Shown: piece by piece, positions 1-8,919 of the stretch
Numbering within the stretch: position 1 is the stretch's first letter
Layout of the letters: each line of letters opens with the position of its first letter
NCBI GenBank assembly: GCA_964203275.1
Contig: CAXNMF010000002.1
Span: forward strand, 310,001-374,000
Direction of reading: 5' to 3'
DNA length: 64,000 nucleotides
Source: Ga0077527 sp945862135
GTDB taxonomy: Bacteria; Pseudomonadota; Gammaproteobacteria; Burkholderiales; SG8-41
Translations under genes and position numbers: made by a program
Notes under the pieces: generated by a model
What the model was told of the DNA's origin: nothing
Database searches by the model: none
The model's input: only the letters and a program-made list of their open reading frames with translations

Positions 1-411
1 AAGGACATCCTTTACCGGGCAGCGCAACGTGCTTCACTGCAAGTCACGTTGGTGGCCAATCGCGCATTACAGGTGCCGCGATCACCGTGGATCAGCATGG
101 TCCAGGTGCCTCGCGGTTTCGATGTCGCTGACAACCATATTGTCGAAGTTGCTGCTGCCGGTGATCTGGTTATCACTGCGGACATCCCTTTGGCTGCGGC
201 CGCGGTCGGGAAAGGGGCAAGCGCACTCAATCCACGCGGCGAACTTTACACGAAGGAAAATGTGCAAGGACTGCTCGACATGCGCAATTTCATGGACACC
301 TTGCGCAGCAGCGGCGTCGAAACTGGCGGGCCGCCTGCACTGAGCAATAGTGACCGTCAGATGTTTGCTGCCCAGCTTGATCGGTGGATCGCGCGTCGAG
401 TCAGGAAATAA
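1..411 (+). CDS. YaiI/YqxD family protein (UPF0178/DUF188), 5' end missing
   Basis: The frame is open from the first base and stops at 409-411, giving 136 residues of the C-terminal part; the start lies outside the window. The text KDILYRAAQR, followed by VTLVANRAL and then DLVITADIPLA, is the family's conserved core, in which an acidic residue after VIT and the surrounding strands resemble a PIN/NYN-like nuclease fold. The tail GGPPALSNSDR-FAAQLDRW is also typical of the family. No biochemical function is established. The family name is confident; the role is not. Confidence 0.85.
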   Translation, partial: KDILYRAAQRASLQVTLVANRALQVPRSPWISMVQVPRGFDVADNHIVEVAAAGDLVITADIPLAAAAVGKGASALNPRGELYTKENVQGLLDMRNFMDTLRSSGVETGGPPALSNSDRQMFAAQLDRWIARRVRK

Positions 412-419
412 AATTACTG

Positions 420-469
420 GATGGAAATAAATATTAATAAAATCAAATACTTATAAAATTTTCTCCATC
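420..469. other. AT-rich inverted repeat between convergent genes
   Basis: GATGGA at 420-425 is matched by TCCATC at 464-469, enclosing about 38 almost pure A/T bases. It spans the gap between the YaiI-like gene and the convergent Bug receptor and touches the latter's stop codon. It may act as a two-way transcription stop; this is inferred from its position and fold only. Confidence 0.35.
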
Positions 470-1463
470 AAGGTGACTTGCGCAGCCCCAAAGTGGTGAC
501 CAGCCCGTCAACCTCTTTGGCCGACTCTGCTACAGCTGCGGCCGTTTTGGCGGCATCCAGAAAATTCCAGGCCCATAGATTTTCCTCCAGATCCTTTTTC
601 CAGTCGTCTTGTGCAGCCAGTTGCGCATAACGACTTTCCCAGAATTTAATGGCACCTGCGTCTGTTCCCTTGGGCGCCATCACGGCACGAAAATTGGTCA
701 TGGCGCCGTTTATCCCCTGCTCGTTCCATGTTGGAACGGTAGCCAATACTCCGCCCAGGCGTTTTGGTGATGACACGGCGATAGTTCTCATTTGTGAATT
801 GCGAACATAAGGAACCGCCGCTGACACTGCCGTTGAAATGGCGTCAACATGGCCGCCCAGCAGCGCGGTAACCGACTCTGCACTGCCTTTGAAGGCCACA
901 AAACGGACGCGACGCGGATCAATTCCAGCCCGCTGCAACGCCAGTGATGCGGACAGATGATTTGCCCCACCGATTGAGGTGGATACTCCGATGACTGCCG
1001 AGGCCGGATCCTTCTGCAGTCTGGCGATCAGATCGCGACCGGTAAGAACTGCAGACTCCGCCCGCACCGAAAGCGCAAAATATTCGTCAAACAGCGTTGC
1101 AATCCAGGTGTAATCCCCATGCGAATACGGGCTCAGCCCCAGAGCCCGGCTGATCACCACATTCAGGTTGCCGATCATCTGGTAATGCCCGTTGCCGGCA
1201 TGCTGATTCAGATAGGTCCAGGCAATCACGTTTCCACCGCCAGGCTTGTTCATGATGGTCAATGGGCCTTCATAAATTTTCTGGGATTGCCATATGCGCT
1301 GGATCAGACGTGCAGTCTTGTCAGGTGCGGCGCCCGGTGCCGTGCCAACGATGATCTCGACATTGCGGTCAGGCTTCCATGCCGCCTGCTGTGCAGTCGC
1401 CAGCACTGGCCACAGTGTTATCAGCAACAACCCTGTTCGGTGCATCGTTTTAAGCATCCACAT
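468..1463 (-). CDS. Bug/TctC family tripartite tricarboxylate receptor, divergent
   Basis: A 331-residue periplasmic solute receptor of the Bug family, which binds carboxylates or similar small molecules. The start is placed at the ATG at 1461-1463 because a GGAGG lies 8 bases upstream; the frame stays open 66 codons further but without family similarity. The N-terminus MLKTMHRTGLLLITLW followed by PVLATAQQ is a signal peptide. The first mature strand (NVEIIVGTAPGAAPDKTARL) replaces the usual PxGGxxD loop with PGAAPD, so this is a distant member. The C-terminal half (GGHVDAISTAVSA, IAVSSPKRLGGVLATVPTWNEQG) fits the family. No TctA/TctB membrane genes are nearby, so its transport partner is unknown. 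Confidence 0.85.
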   Translation of the reverse strand: MWMLKTMHRTGLLLITLWPVLATAQQAAWKPDRNVEIIVGTAPGAAPDKTARLIQRIWQSQKIYEGPLTIMNKPGGGNVIAWTYLNQHAGNGHYQMIGNLNVVISRALGLSPYSHGDYTWIATLFDEYFALSVRAESAVLTGRDLIARLQKDPASAVIGVSTSIGGANHLSASLALQRAGIDPRRVRFVAFKGSAESVTALLGGHVDAISTAVSAAVPYVRNSQMRTIAVSSPKRLGGVLATVPTWNEQGINGAMTNFRAVMAPKGTDAGAIKFWESRYAQLAAQDDWKKDLEENLWAWNFLDAAKTAAAVAESAKEVDGLVTTLGLRKSP

Positions 1464-1596
1464 TTGATCCGCCTCCGTATCATGGAATCTTTTGAGCCCC
1501 TTCGGGCAGTCTATATCATCAACAATATCCTGATGCAGCCCCATTCGTCGCAACGCGGCAAGACCGATGTTAGGATGGCGCCTTTTGCCGACCACC

Positions 1597-2064
1597 ATGA
1601 CTCGCAAAACCCGTATTGATGAAACTGAAGCGCGCGCGGCATTCGAAAATGCGCTGGCCACTTATGAGCAGGATTTCGGCAAGTTTTTTCTCGCCCGGTT
1701 GTTCGGACTTGAACTCAAATATACCGTTGAAGAATGCATCATTACCTTCGACCTGAAGGAGTTCATGCTTAATCCGCAAGGCGGCATCCACGGCGGCATC
1801 ACGGCATTCGCACTGGACGTCTCGATGGGGCATCTGCTGCGTCAGACCAGCGGTCCGGGCACCACCATTGAAATGAAAGTGCAATATCTTAAAGCCGCAC
1901 GATCGGGACGTCTGACCTGCACTGCGCGCTTCATCCGGCAAGGCCGAAGCATTTCCTTCCTGCGTTCGGAACTGGTGGATGAACATGGCGAAATGATTGC
2001 ATATGCGACTTCGACCTGGAAATTGCTGAAGCAACACAGTCATCCCGCGCCCAAGGCAGACTGA
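1597..2064 (+). CDS. PaaI-type hotdog-fold thioesterase
   Basis: A 155-residue single hotdog domain. The region N59-PQGGIHGGITAFALD74 contains the family signature: Asn59, the H65-GG helix start, and Asp74 as the probable catalytic acid. The following GTTIEMKVQYLKAA and RFIRQGRSISF strands are also typical. It should hydrolyse an acyl- or aryl-CoA thioester in the cytoplasm; the substrate cannot be told. The ATG at 1597 is preferred because the residues before it (an alternative ATG at 1567) look non-conserved; neither has a good ribosome site. The next gene starts 4 bases after the stop, so the two are probably co-transcribed. Confidence 0.8.
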   Translation: MTRKTRIDETEARAAFENALATYEQDFGKFFLARLFGLELKYTVEECIITFDLKEFMLNPQGGIHGGITAFALDVSMGHLLRQTSGPGTTIEMKVQYLKAARSGRLTCTARFIRQGRSISFLRSELVDEHGEMIAYATSTWKLLKQHSHPAPKAD

Positions 2065-2068
2065 AATC

Positions 2069-2512
2069 GTGCCGATCCGGCTTGTACTGGACACCAATGT
2101 CTGGCTGGACTGGCTGGTATTCAATGACGCCACGATCAAACCGATTCAAGACCTGGTCGTTGCCGGTAAAGCCGAAATCATCATTGATCAGGAATGTGAT
2201 GCGGAACTGGTCCGGGTTCTGGCGTACCCGTTGCAAAAATGGACACTGAATGCAGCTGCGCAGGCTGCCTGCATCAACCGGTTTCGCAGCGTTGCCCGCT
2301 GCATCGTCGCCCCACCGGTCGGCAAACTTCCTTCCTGCCGTGATCCGGACGACCAGAAATTCCTGGAACTGGCAGCAGGCACACAAGCTCATTGCCTCAT
2401 CACCAAGGATCGCGCACTGCTGAAACTTGCCAAACGCCGCTACGGCCTGACATTCCATATCGTGACTCCAGCGAAATTTCCTGAATTGTCAGGCGTAGAA
2501 TCAATTACATAA
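2069..2512 (+). CDS. PIN-domain protein, putative toxin-type ribonuclease (TIGR00305-like)
   Basis: 147 residues from a GTG start 4 bases after the thioesterase stop. The acidic PIN active site is complete: D8 in LVLDTN, E46 in CDAEL, D92/D95 in CRDPDDQKFLELA and D114 in LITKDRALL. Family members are metal-dependent ribonucleases, many of them toxins of toxin-antitoxin pairs. No antitoxin-like small gene is beside it: the neighbours are a thioesterase and a dioxygenase, so it is either an orphan or not a toxin. Confidence 0.8.
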   Translation: MPIRLVLDTNVWLDWLVFNDATIKPIQDLVVAGKAEIIIDQECDAELVRVLAYPLQKWTLNAAAQAACINRFRSVARCIVAPPVGKLPSCRDPDDQKFLELAAGTQAHCLITKDRALLKLAKRRYGLTFHIVTPAKFPELSGVESIT

Positions 2513-2544
2513 AAGAGTACAACAATCCATTGGAGGAGCAGGAC

Positions 2545-3429
2545 ATGGAAGTGATACCTGTGGGCCCGGGATTCGCCGCAGAAATTCGTGGCATCGGCAT
2601 GACCGAAGTTGCTGCCGACCCTTCTGCATACGTAAAAGTCAGAGCGGCATTCGAAGAACATTCAGTGCTGGTGTTCCGAGATCAGCCGATCACCGACGAA
2701 TTGCAGGTCGCGTTCTCGCGTCGTTTCGGACCGCTGGAAACTGCCAAAGCGGCCTCCCGCGGCGAAGGCACGCCATTCAGCATCCTCACCAACATCGAGC
2801 CGGACGGCACACTGGTGCCGCCGGATCACAAGGAAGCCCTGCGTGCCCGTGCCAACCAGCTTTGGCATACCGACAGCTGTTTCAAGATCCCGCCGGCGCT
2901 GGCTTCTGTACTGTCTGCACGAGTGGTTGCAAACAGCGGCGGTGAAACCGAATTCGTTTCTATGCGCCGTGCCTGGCTGAACACCGGCGCTGACCTTCGG
3001 AGTAAACTCGAAAATGCCTTTGCATGGCATGACTATGCGCATTCTCGCGGCAAGATCGCACCGCACCTCGCCTCCGAACGTGAGCGCTCCACCATGCCAC
3101 CGGTTTCGTGGCGCATTCGCTGGCGTAATCCGGTCAATGGCCGGGATGCGCTCTACATCGCCTCACACACCTGTGGAATTGAGGGCATGGCCGGTGCGGA
3201 TGCGCTGAGTCTCATTGACGATCTCATGGCCATTGCCACGCAAGCAGAGCATGTTTACCAGCATCGCTGGCGTGCAGGCGATGTGGTCATGTGGGATAAC
3301 CGCGCCACCATGCATCGAGGCCGCCCTTGGCCAGACGATCAGCCTCGTAACATGATGCGCACCACCATTTCGGCAAGCGACGTCGATGGTCTTAATGAAA
3401 TGTGGCCACAACGTAATGCGGCCAGATAA
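2545..3429 (+). CDS. TauD/TfdA family Fe(II)/2-oxoglutarate dioxygenase
   Basis: 294 residues; the ATG at 2545 follows GGAGGAGCAGGAC, a strong ribosome site, so the in-frame TTG at 2530 is rejected. The iron ligands are visible: H108 and D110 in LWHTDSCF and H257 in ATMHRG, and R272 in MMRTT should bind the 2-oxoglutarate carboxylate. WHTDS-F resembles TfdA, the 2,4-D dioxygenase, more than TauD. It should hydroxylate and often cleave an ether, sulfonate or similar substrate, giving succinate and CO2; the substrate is not determinable. Two Bug receptors lie convergently downstream, as is common for catabolic genes in Burkholderiales. Confidence 0.88.
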   Translation: MEVIPVGPGFAAEIRGIGMTEVAADPSAYVKVRAAFEEHSVLVFRDQPITDELQVAFSRRFGPLETAKAASRGEGTPFSILTNIEPDGTLVPPDHKEALRARANQLWHTDSCFKIPPALASVLSARVVANSGGETEFVSMRRAWLNTGADLRSKLENAFAWHDYAHSRGKIAPHLASERERSTMPPVSWRIRWRNPVNGRDALYIASHTCGIEGMAGADALSLIDDLMAIATQAEHVYQHRWRAGDVVMWDNRATMHRGRPWPDDQPRNMMRTTISASDVDGLNEMWPQRNAAR

Positions 3430-3438
3430 TGTAATGGC

Positions 3439-3468
3439 AAAAAAAAGCCGCCTATGGGCGGCTTTTTT
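3439..3468. terminator. bidirectional intrinsic terminator
   Basis: GCCGCC at 3447-3452, loop TATG, GGCGGC at 3457-3462, with a run of A before and six T after. It sits between the convergent dioxygenase and Bug genes and can serve both. Confidence 0.9.
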
Positions 3469-3483
3469 CTTTTTATACGACGC

Positions 3484-4464
3484 TCAGCCGCCTTTGATGC
3501 CCACGGCACGGACCACCTTGCCCCATTTGTCATATTCCGATTCGATGAATTTACGGAACTGCGACGGATCAGAAGGTGCTGCATCCGTGCCGGCGCGTTT
3601 GAATCCTTCAACGATATCCGGCGATTTGAGCAATGCGGTGGTTTCGCGATGCAGCTTATCGATGATGTACTTGGGCGTGCCTTTCGGAACCGCCATGCCC
3701 ATCCAGAAAGTCGCTTCATAACCCGGTACCCCGGCCTCGGCGATGCTGGGCACTTCAGGCATTTGCTGCGAGCGTTGTGCGGTGGTAACCGCAAGTGCCA
3801 GCAGTCGCCCCGATTTGTGGTGCTGCAGAGCGATGGCAATGCCCGGGAATCCGATTTTCACCTGACCGCCCAGCAGATCCGCTGCCGCCGCACCGCTCCC
3901 CTTGTACGAGATGTGGGTGATCTTGATTCCGGCCATCGACATGAAAAGCTCACCGAACAGATGCTGGCCACCACCTGTTCCAGAGGAGGCCCAGTCGAAC
4001 TTACCCGGCTGGCTTTTGGCCAGAGCAATCAGTTCCTTGACCGATTTCGCCGGTAATGTCGGATGCACAACCAGTACATTCGGCGCAGAGCCGAATTGCG
4101 TGACCGGAATAAAATCCTTCAGCGGATCGTAAGACAGTTTGCTGTAAACATGCGGGCTGACCACAAAAGGCGTAGCGATCTGCAAGATCGTATAACCGTC
4201 GGATTCAGCCTTGGCTGCTACCGCTGTGCCCAGCGCACCGCCTTGGCCTGGCCGGTTGTCAACCACAAATTGCTGCCCCATACGTTCCGCCAGTTTGGCG
4301 GAAACAAGCCGCGTTGGCACATCAGTTGCGCCACCGGCTGCGAACGGGATGATCATCCGAACCGGACGTTCGGGGTATTTATCTGCTGCGAATGCCGCTT
4401 GCGGCAGCATCGCGACAAAAATCGCAAATGACATGGCGTATGCCGGAAACCTGCTTTGCCTCAT
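3484..4464 (-). CDS. Bug/TctC family tripartite tricarboxylate transporter substrate-binding protein
   Basis: 326 residues from the ATG at 4462-4464, which has GGAGGA 7 bases upstream; an earlier in-frame ATG lacks this. A signal peptide ends at PQAAFA-ADKYPERP. The mature protein has the typical PVRMIIPFAAGGATD ligand loop, the RPGQGG and ADGYTILQI motifs and, near residue 215, the QRSQQMPEVPSIAEAG block. It is expected to capture a small organic acid in the periplasm. It is in tandem with a close paralogue upstream (4587-5568), and no TctAB membrane components are seen. The ligand is unknown. Confidence 0.93.
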   Translation of the reverse strand: MRQSRFPAYAMSFAIFVAMLPQAAFAADKYPERPVRMIIPFAAGGATDVPTRLVSAKLAERMGQQFVVDNRPGQGGALGTAVAAKAESDGYTILQIATPFVVSPHVYSKLSYDPLKDFIPVTQFGSAPNVLVVHPTLPAKSVKELIALAKSQPGKFDWASSGTGGGQHLFGELFMSMAGIKITHISYKGSGAAAADLLGGQVKIGFPGIAIALQHHKSGRLLALAVTTAQRSQQMPEVPSIAEAGVPGYEATFWMGMAVPKGTPKYIIDKLHRETTALLKSPDIVEGFKRAGTDAAPSDPSQFRKFIESEYDKWGKVVRAVGIKGG

Positions 4465-4533
4465 GATGTACTCCTCCATTGTTTTTTTGGAACTCTGCAA
4501 TCATCTTATCAATTCAGCAGAGCAACGCCAAAA

Positions 4534-4560
4534 GAAAACGCCGCACGAAGCGGCGTTTTC
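4534..4560 (-). terminator. intrinsic terminator after the upstream Bug gene
   Basis: A perfect 11-bp stem, GAAAACGCCGC at 4534-4544 and GCGGCGTTTTC at 4550-4560, with a 5-base loop. Read on the minus strand it ends the frameshifted Bug gene and insulates it from the next one. Confidence 0.85.
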
Positions 4561-4586
4561 AGGACGGCTGATGCTGCATTGCGGAA

Positions 4587-5568
4587 TTAATTGACCTCAG
4601 CGCCGCTGGCCTTGACCACTTTTGCCCATTTAGCAGCCTCGATTTTCATGAAGTCGAAAAACTTCTCCGGCGAGTCCTGCCATGCCGGCTCCTGCCCCAC
4701 AGCCTGCAGGCTTTTACTCATCTCTGGTGTTTTCAGCACGCGCAGCAGTTCACTGTGCAGTTTCATCTGAATGTCTCGTGGCAGGTTTTTCGGCCCCGCA
4801 ACGCCAAACCAGGCCACCATTTCATAACCTTTGATACCTGCTTCGGCGATGGTCGGCACGTTCGGCAGTTCCGGTGAACGTTTGCTTCCAGTCACCCCCA
4901 GCGGGCGCAGTTTGCCGGTCTTGATGTGGGGCAACATGCCGGCAATACCCGGAAAGGCGACCATCACCTGCCCGCCGAGCAGGTCCGATGTGACAGGTCC
5001 ACTCCCGCGATACGGAATGTGAGTCATGTTGATGCCGGCCATGTTTGCAAACAATGCTCCGGTCAGATGTTGCGTACTGCCATTGCCCGACGATGCGTAA
5101 TCGATCTGCCCCGGCTTGGCCTTGGCCAGGGTGATCAGATCTTTAACCGATTTGACAGGCAGTGAAGGATGCACCACAAGCACATTCGGTGCGCTGGTGA
5201 TTTGTGTCACCGGCGTGAAATCATTCAGCGAATCGTAGGCCAGTTTCTTGTGAAGAGCGGCGCTGACGAAATGCGTGTTGCTGATCATGAATATCGTATA
5301 ACCATCGGGAGCCGCCTTCGCAGCGGTATCTGCGCCGATGGTTGAGCCGGCACCGGGACGGTTATCCACCAGAATCTGCTGCTTCACTGCTTCACCGAGT
5401 TTTTGCATCACGATGCGCCCCGGCACATCGGCGGCGCCGCCAGCCGAAAAAGGGATGATCATGGCGTACCGGTTTGGATGGGTAACTCTGTGCGGCGAGC
5501 GGCATTGCCATGACCGCAGCCAAAATACCAAAACCAATCCTCGATATATTATAACTTATTGATTTCAA
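4587..5568 (-). pseudogene. Bug/TctC substrate-binding protein, broken by a one-base frameshift
   Basis: The signal peptide and the mature domain are in different frames. Translation from the TTG at 5566-5568 (AAGGAG 7 bases upstream) gives KSISYN, a hydrophobic stretch, MPLAAQSYPSKPVR and then leaves the frame; the family sequence resumes as MIIPFSAGGAADVPGR in the next frame. One surplus G at 5463-5464 (GG where one G restores PVRMIIPF) explains it. The rest is a full-length, well-conserved Bug protein with RPGAGSTIGAD, PDGYTIFMIS and SKRSPELPNVPTIAEAG, ending at 4587. It is a tandem paralogue of the 3484-4464 gene. It may be intact in the living organism if the extra base is a sequence error. 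Confidence 0.88.
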
Positions 5569-5746
5569 AAGAATTCTCCTTAATTGCAAACGCGTCTAAA
5601 ACAGCTTCAATAATACCATCAGCCATTCAGTGACCGACTGTCGCGATTCGAGTTAAGGCAAAGACAAATCTGGCGTCCACGACAAGAACACTGCGCCAAT
5701 AATCCGGCATGGTTCAGGACGTTCAGTGCTTCATAATGCGCCTGCC

Positions 5747-6412
5747 ATGCTGAACCTGTCGCACCTCCATAAAACGTATCAGGGCCCTGCACCGCGCGCC
5801 ATACTCGAGGATGTCAGCCTTGAACTCTCGCCCGGCGACTACATCGCCATCATCGGTGAATCCGGTTGCGGCAAATCAACCCTGCTGAATTTGATTGCCG
5901 GCCTTGATCTTCCCGACTCCGGAACCGTGACCCTGCACAACCGGAACGTCACCGAGATGGACGACGATAGTCGCACGCGCCTGCGCCGTCGTGACATTGG
6001 ATTTGTATTCCAGGCATTTCTGCTGCTGCCTTATTTGACCGTTCTCGACAATGCAGCACTGACCCTGAAACTCAATGGCGTCAGTCATCGCGATGCTCAA
6101 CGAAAAGCGCATGCTGCTTTAACTGCCGTCGGACTGGCAGAGGCCATCCATCGTTTTCCCGGAACGCTTTCCGGTGGAGAATCCCAGCGCGTTGCGGTAG
6201 CCCGTGCCCTGGCTCACGAACCCAAACTGGTATTGGCCGATGAGCCTACAGGTAACCTTGATGCGGAAAGTGCAGACATCGTGTTGCGCCTGCTTCGCGA
6301 ACGCATCAAGGCGCATAACAGCATCGGCATCCTGGTGACGCATTCCAGCACCGCCGCTTCCACTGCTGACCGCATTTTCCGTCTGCACCACGGTTCGCTG
6401 CAGGTGGCATGA
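5747..6412 (+). CDS. ABC transporter ATP-binding protein, LolD/MacB type
   Basis: 221 residues from the ATG at 5747 (a GTG at 5726 is possible but adds unconserved residues). It carries Walker A GESGCGKST, the Q-loop VFQAFLLLP, the signature LSGGESQRVAVARAL, Walker B LVLADEPTGNLD and the switch His in LVTHS. The sequence class is that of ATPases driving FtsX-type permeases (LolD, MacB, YbbA). Its stop overlaps the permease start by 4 bases (ATGA), so the two are translationally coupled. With the permease and the AttH-like protein downstream it forms one operon. Confidence 0.93.
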   Translation: MLNLSHLHKTYQGPAPRAILEDVSLELSPGDYIAIIGESGCGKSTLLNLIAGLDLPDSGTVTLHNRNVTEMDDDSRTRLRRRDIGFVFQAFLLLPYLTVLDNAALTLKLNGVSHRDAQRKAHAALTAVGLAEAIHRFPGTLSGGESQRVAVARALAHEPKLVLADEPTGNLDAESADIVLRLLRERIKAHNSIGILVTHSSTAASTADRIFRLHHGSLQVA

Positions 6413-8919
6413 ACGCCGCAGTCTGGCGAGCCCTGGTCAGCGGCCCGCTGTACGCCGCTCCGGGGAGAAGCCTGCTTGCTGTAGCCGCGATCGCGATTGG
6501 CGTTGCTCTTGGCCTTGCGGTGCACCTGATCAACGCCAGCGCTGCCAGCGAATTTGAGCGTGCTGCGCGACAACTCGCCGGCGAAGCGGATCTGATAGTC
6601 CGCGGCGGCCGTGCCGGATTTGACGAACAACTGTATCCGCAAATCGCAAAACTGCCGGAAGTGACACTGGCCAGTCCTGTGATTGAGCTTGAAGCTGCGC
6701 TATACGGTCGCCGCGATACCCTGAAAATCATCGGCATCGACGCATTGCGCGCGTATGCCCTTCAGCCCCAACTAGCGGGTTGGGATGGCGGCGCGGGCAA
6801 TGTGATGTTCGATGCCAATGCCATCCGGCTTTCAGCAAGTGCCGCAAGAGAACTGGCCGTCACCAAGGGTGATGCCGTGGCCTTGCAGGTCGGCACACAG
6901 AGACTTGATTTGCGTGTGTCCGGAATTCTTCCGGACAGTGTTTATCGGCAGCGTCTCGGGATCATGGATATTGCGGCGGTCCAATGGCGTTTCCATCGGC
7001 TCGGAATCATCAGCCGGATTGATCTGCGTCTGCATTCAGGAACCGATCTGACAACGTTCCAGCGCCGGTTGCAGGCGCAACTGCCTCCCGGCGTGCATGC
7101 GCTGACACCGCAAACCGATAGTGAGCGCAGTCTCGCCCTCACCCGCGCCTACCGATTGAATCTCGACATGCTGGCGCTGATCGCGTTGTTTACCGGAACA
7201 TTCATGGTGTTCTCCTCACAAGTTCTGGCTTTGTTGAGAAGGCGCACGCAAATCGTGCTGCTGCGCGCGCTTGGAGTGACCCGTGGCGAGGTATTGTCTT
7301 GGCTTATTGTTGAAGGCGCTCTGATCGGTTGCATTGGCGGGATCATCGGACTCCTTGGCGGTTATGCGCTGGCAGGACAGGCCATGGCCTTTGCTGGTGC
7401 AGATCTGGGTGCCGAATATTTCCGAAACCTAAACGCGGGCCTGACGGCGGATCCGTGGACGTTGGCCGCTTTTCTCGGACTGGGCATCACCTTCTCGGTC
7501 ATCGGCACCGCGTTGCCGGCATGGGATGCCGCACGACGTCAGCCTGCAAGCGCCCTGCATGCCGGGGATGATGGCGACGAACTTCACCGTCCACTGTTGA
7601 TCCTCAGCGGAATGGCGGCGATGCTGGTTGGCGCTGCGCTCTCACTGCTGCCGCCAGTCGGCGGTTTGCCTGTCGCTGGTTATGGCGCCATAGCCCTGCT
7701 GCTGATCGGCGCCGTGCTGCTGATGCCGGCGCTGGCGGGACGCCTGCTTTCCCCTGTACCGCTGCCCTCAACACTTGCATTGGCATTGGGACTTGCACAA
7801 CTAAAAGCCACAACGCGCCACGTCGCCATCAGCGTTGCCGCAATTCTGGTGAGCTTCAGTCTTGTCGTGGCCATGTTGATCATGGTCCTGTCATTCCGCC
7901 AGTCGCTGGACAGCTGGCTGGATCAGGTTCTGCCGGCAGATCTTTATCTGCGTGCAGCAAACGCCGGAGAAACCGTGGTACTTTCACCGATGGAGCAACA
8001 GCGCATCACCGATACAGAAGGCATCGCATCAATCGTTTATTCGCGTTACCAGAGTCTGCTTATCGAGGCCAATCAACCCGCGCTCACACTGATTGCAAGG
8101 GATTTGCCGGATCAGCGAACTCCAACCGCGATGCCCCTGGTCAGTCCGCCAGCCGCATTGCCAGAAGGCGCGCCGCCCGCTGCCTGGATCAGCGAAATCG
8201 CAGCGGCATTGTTTGATTGGAAAACCGGTCAAATCATTAACCTGCCGTTGGGTAATATTGCGCAGACCTTTATTGTCGCTGGCATCTGGCGCGACTACTC
8301 GCGTCAAAACGGTGCCGTAATCATCGACCGCAGCGTTTACAGGAAACTCACTGGTGACGAAACGGTTAACGATGCAGCCATACGCCTCTCCGACTCAACA
8401 AACATCCCAAAGGTCGAACAGGCCCTGCGAGCGGCGATGACCACGCATTCAACAGTGGAAATCGCCAGCGCCAGTGACATCCGGCGCATATCCATGGACA
8501 TTTTTGATCGTACTTTCGCGATTACCTGGGCCCTCGAGCTCGCTGCGCTGGTGGTTGGCTTGTTTGGCGTCAGTATCGCCTTCAGCGTGCAGGCCCTGGC
8601 GCGGCGCCGCGAGTTTGGCGTGCTGCGTCACCTCGGAATGACCCGAGGACAGATTTCGGCAATGCTGGCCGGTGAAGGTGCGTTAACAGCAGGCGTGGGT
8701 GCATTTTGCGGGCTCGCAGTTGGCACCTTGATTGGACTGGTGCTGATCCATGTCATCAACAGGCAATCCTTCCACTGGAGCATGGAATTACATATACCGT
8801 GGTCGCCGCTACTGCTGCTCTTCGTCGTGACGGTCGCCTGTGCAGCCGCCACTGCAGTTTTCAGTGCCCGCAGCGTCATGCGCATCGATGTGGCGTCTAC
8901 GGTTCGCGAGGACTGGTAG
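6409..8919 (+). CDS. FtsX-family ABC transporter permease, two-domain
   Basis: 836 residues with the duplicated FtsX arrangement: a first membrane segment near residues 20-40, a periplasmic domain to about 250, three segments around 255-375 (FTGTFMVFSSQVLAL, RALGVTRGEVLSWL), two further segments, a second periplasmic domain, and a final FtsX core near 700-825 (ALVVGLFGVSIAFSVQAL, RHLGMTRGQISAML). The two RxLGxTRG motifs are the coupling-helix signatures of the two halves. Family members do not import; they extract or move lipids, lipoproteins or hydrophobic molecules, or transmit mechanical signals. Here one gene provides both halves, unlike the LolC/LolE pair. The next gene begins on the base after the stop. 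Confidence 0.9.
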   Translation: MNAAVWRALVSGPLYAAPGRSLLAVAAIAIGVALGLAVHLINASAASEFERAARQLAGEADLIVRGGRAGFDEQLYPQIAKLPEVTLASPVIELEAALYGRRDTLKIIGIDALRAYALQPQLAGWDGGAGNVMFDANAIRLSASAARELAVTKGDAVALQVGTQRLDLRVSGILPDSVYRQRLGIMDIAAVQWRFHRLGIISRIDLRLHSGTDLTTFQRRLQAQLPPGVHALTPQTDSERSLALTRAYRLNLDMLALIALFTGTFMVFSSQVLALLRRRTQIVLLRALGVTRGEVLSWLIVEGALIGCIGGIIGLLGGYALAGQAMAFAGADLGAEYFRNLNAGLTADPWTLAAFLGLGITFSVIGTALPAWDAARRQPASALHAGDDGDELHRPLLILSGMAAMLVGAALSLLPPVGGLPVAGYGAIALLLIGAVLLMPALAGRLLSPVPLPSTLALALGLAQLKATTRHVAISVAAILVSFSLVVAMLIMVLSFRQSLDSWLDQVLPADLYLRAANAGETVVLSPMEQQRITDTEGIASIVYSRYQSLLIEANQPALTLIARDLPDQRTPTAMPLVSPPAALPEGAPPAAWISEIAAALFDWKTGQIINLPLGNIAQTFIVAGIWRDYSRQNGAVIIDRSVYRKLTGDETVNDAAIRLSDSTNIPKVEQALRAAMTTHSTVEIASASDIRRISMDIFDRTFAITWALELAALVVGLFGVSIAFSVQALARRREFGVLRHLGMTRGQISAMLAGEGALTAGVGAFCGLAVGTLIGLVLIHVINRQSFHWSMELHIPWSPLLLLFVVTVACAAATAVFSARSVMRIDVASTVREDW

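Noticed and set aside
1464..1661. N-terminal extension of the first Bug receptor
   Set aside because: A strong ribosome site and signal peptide define the start at 1463; the extension is unconserved.
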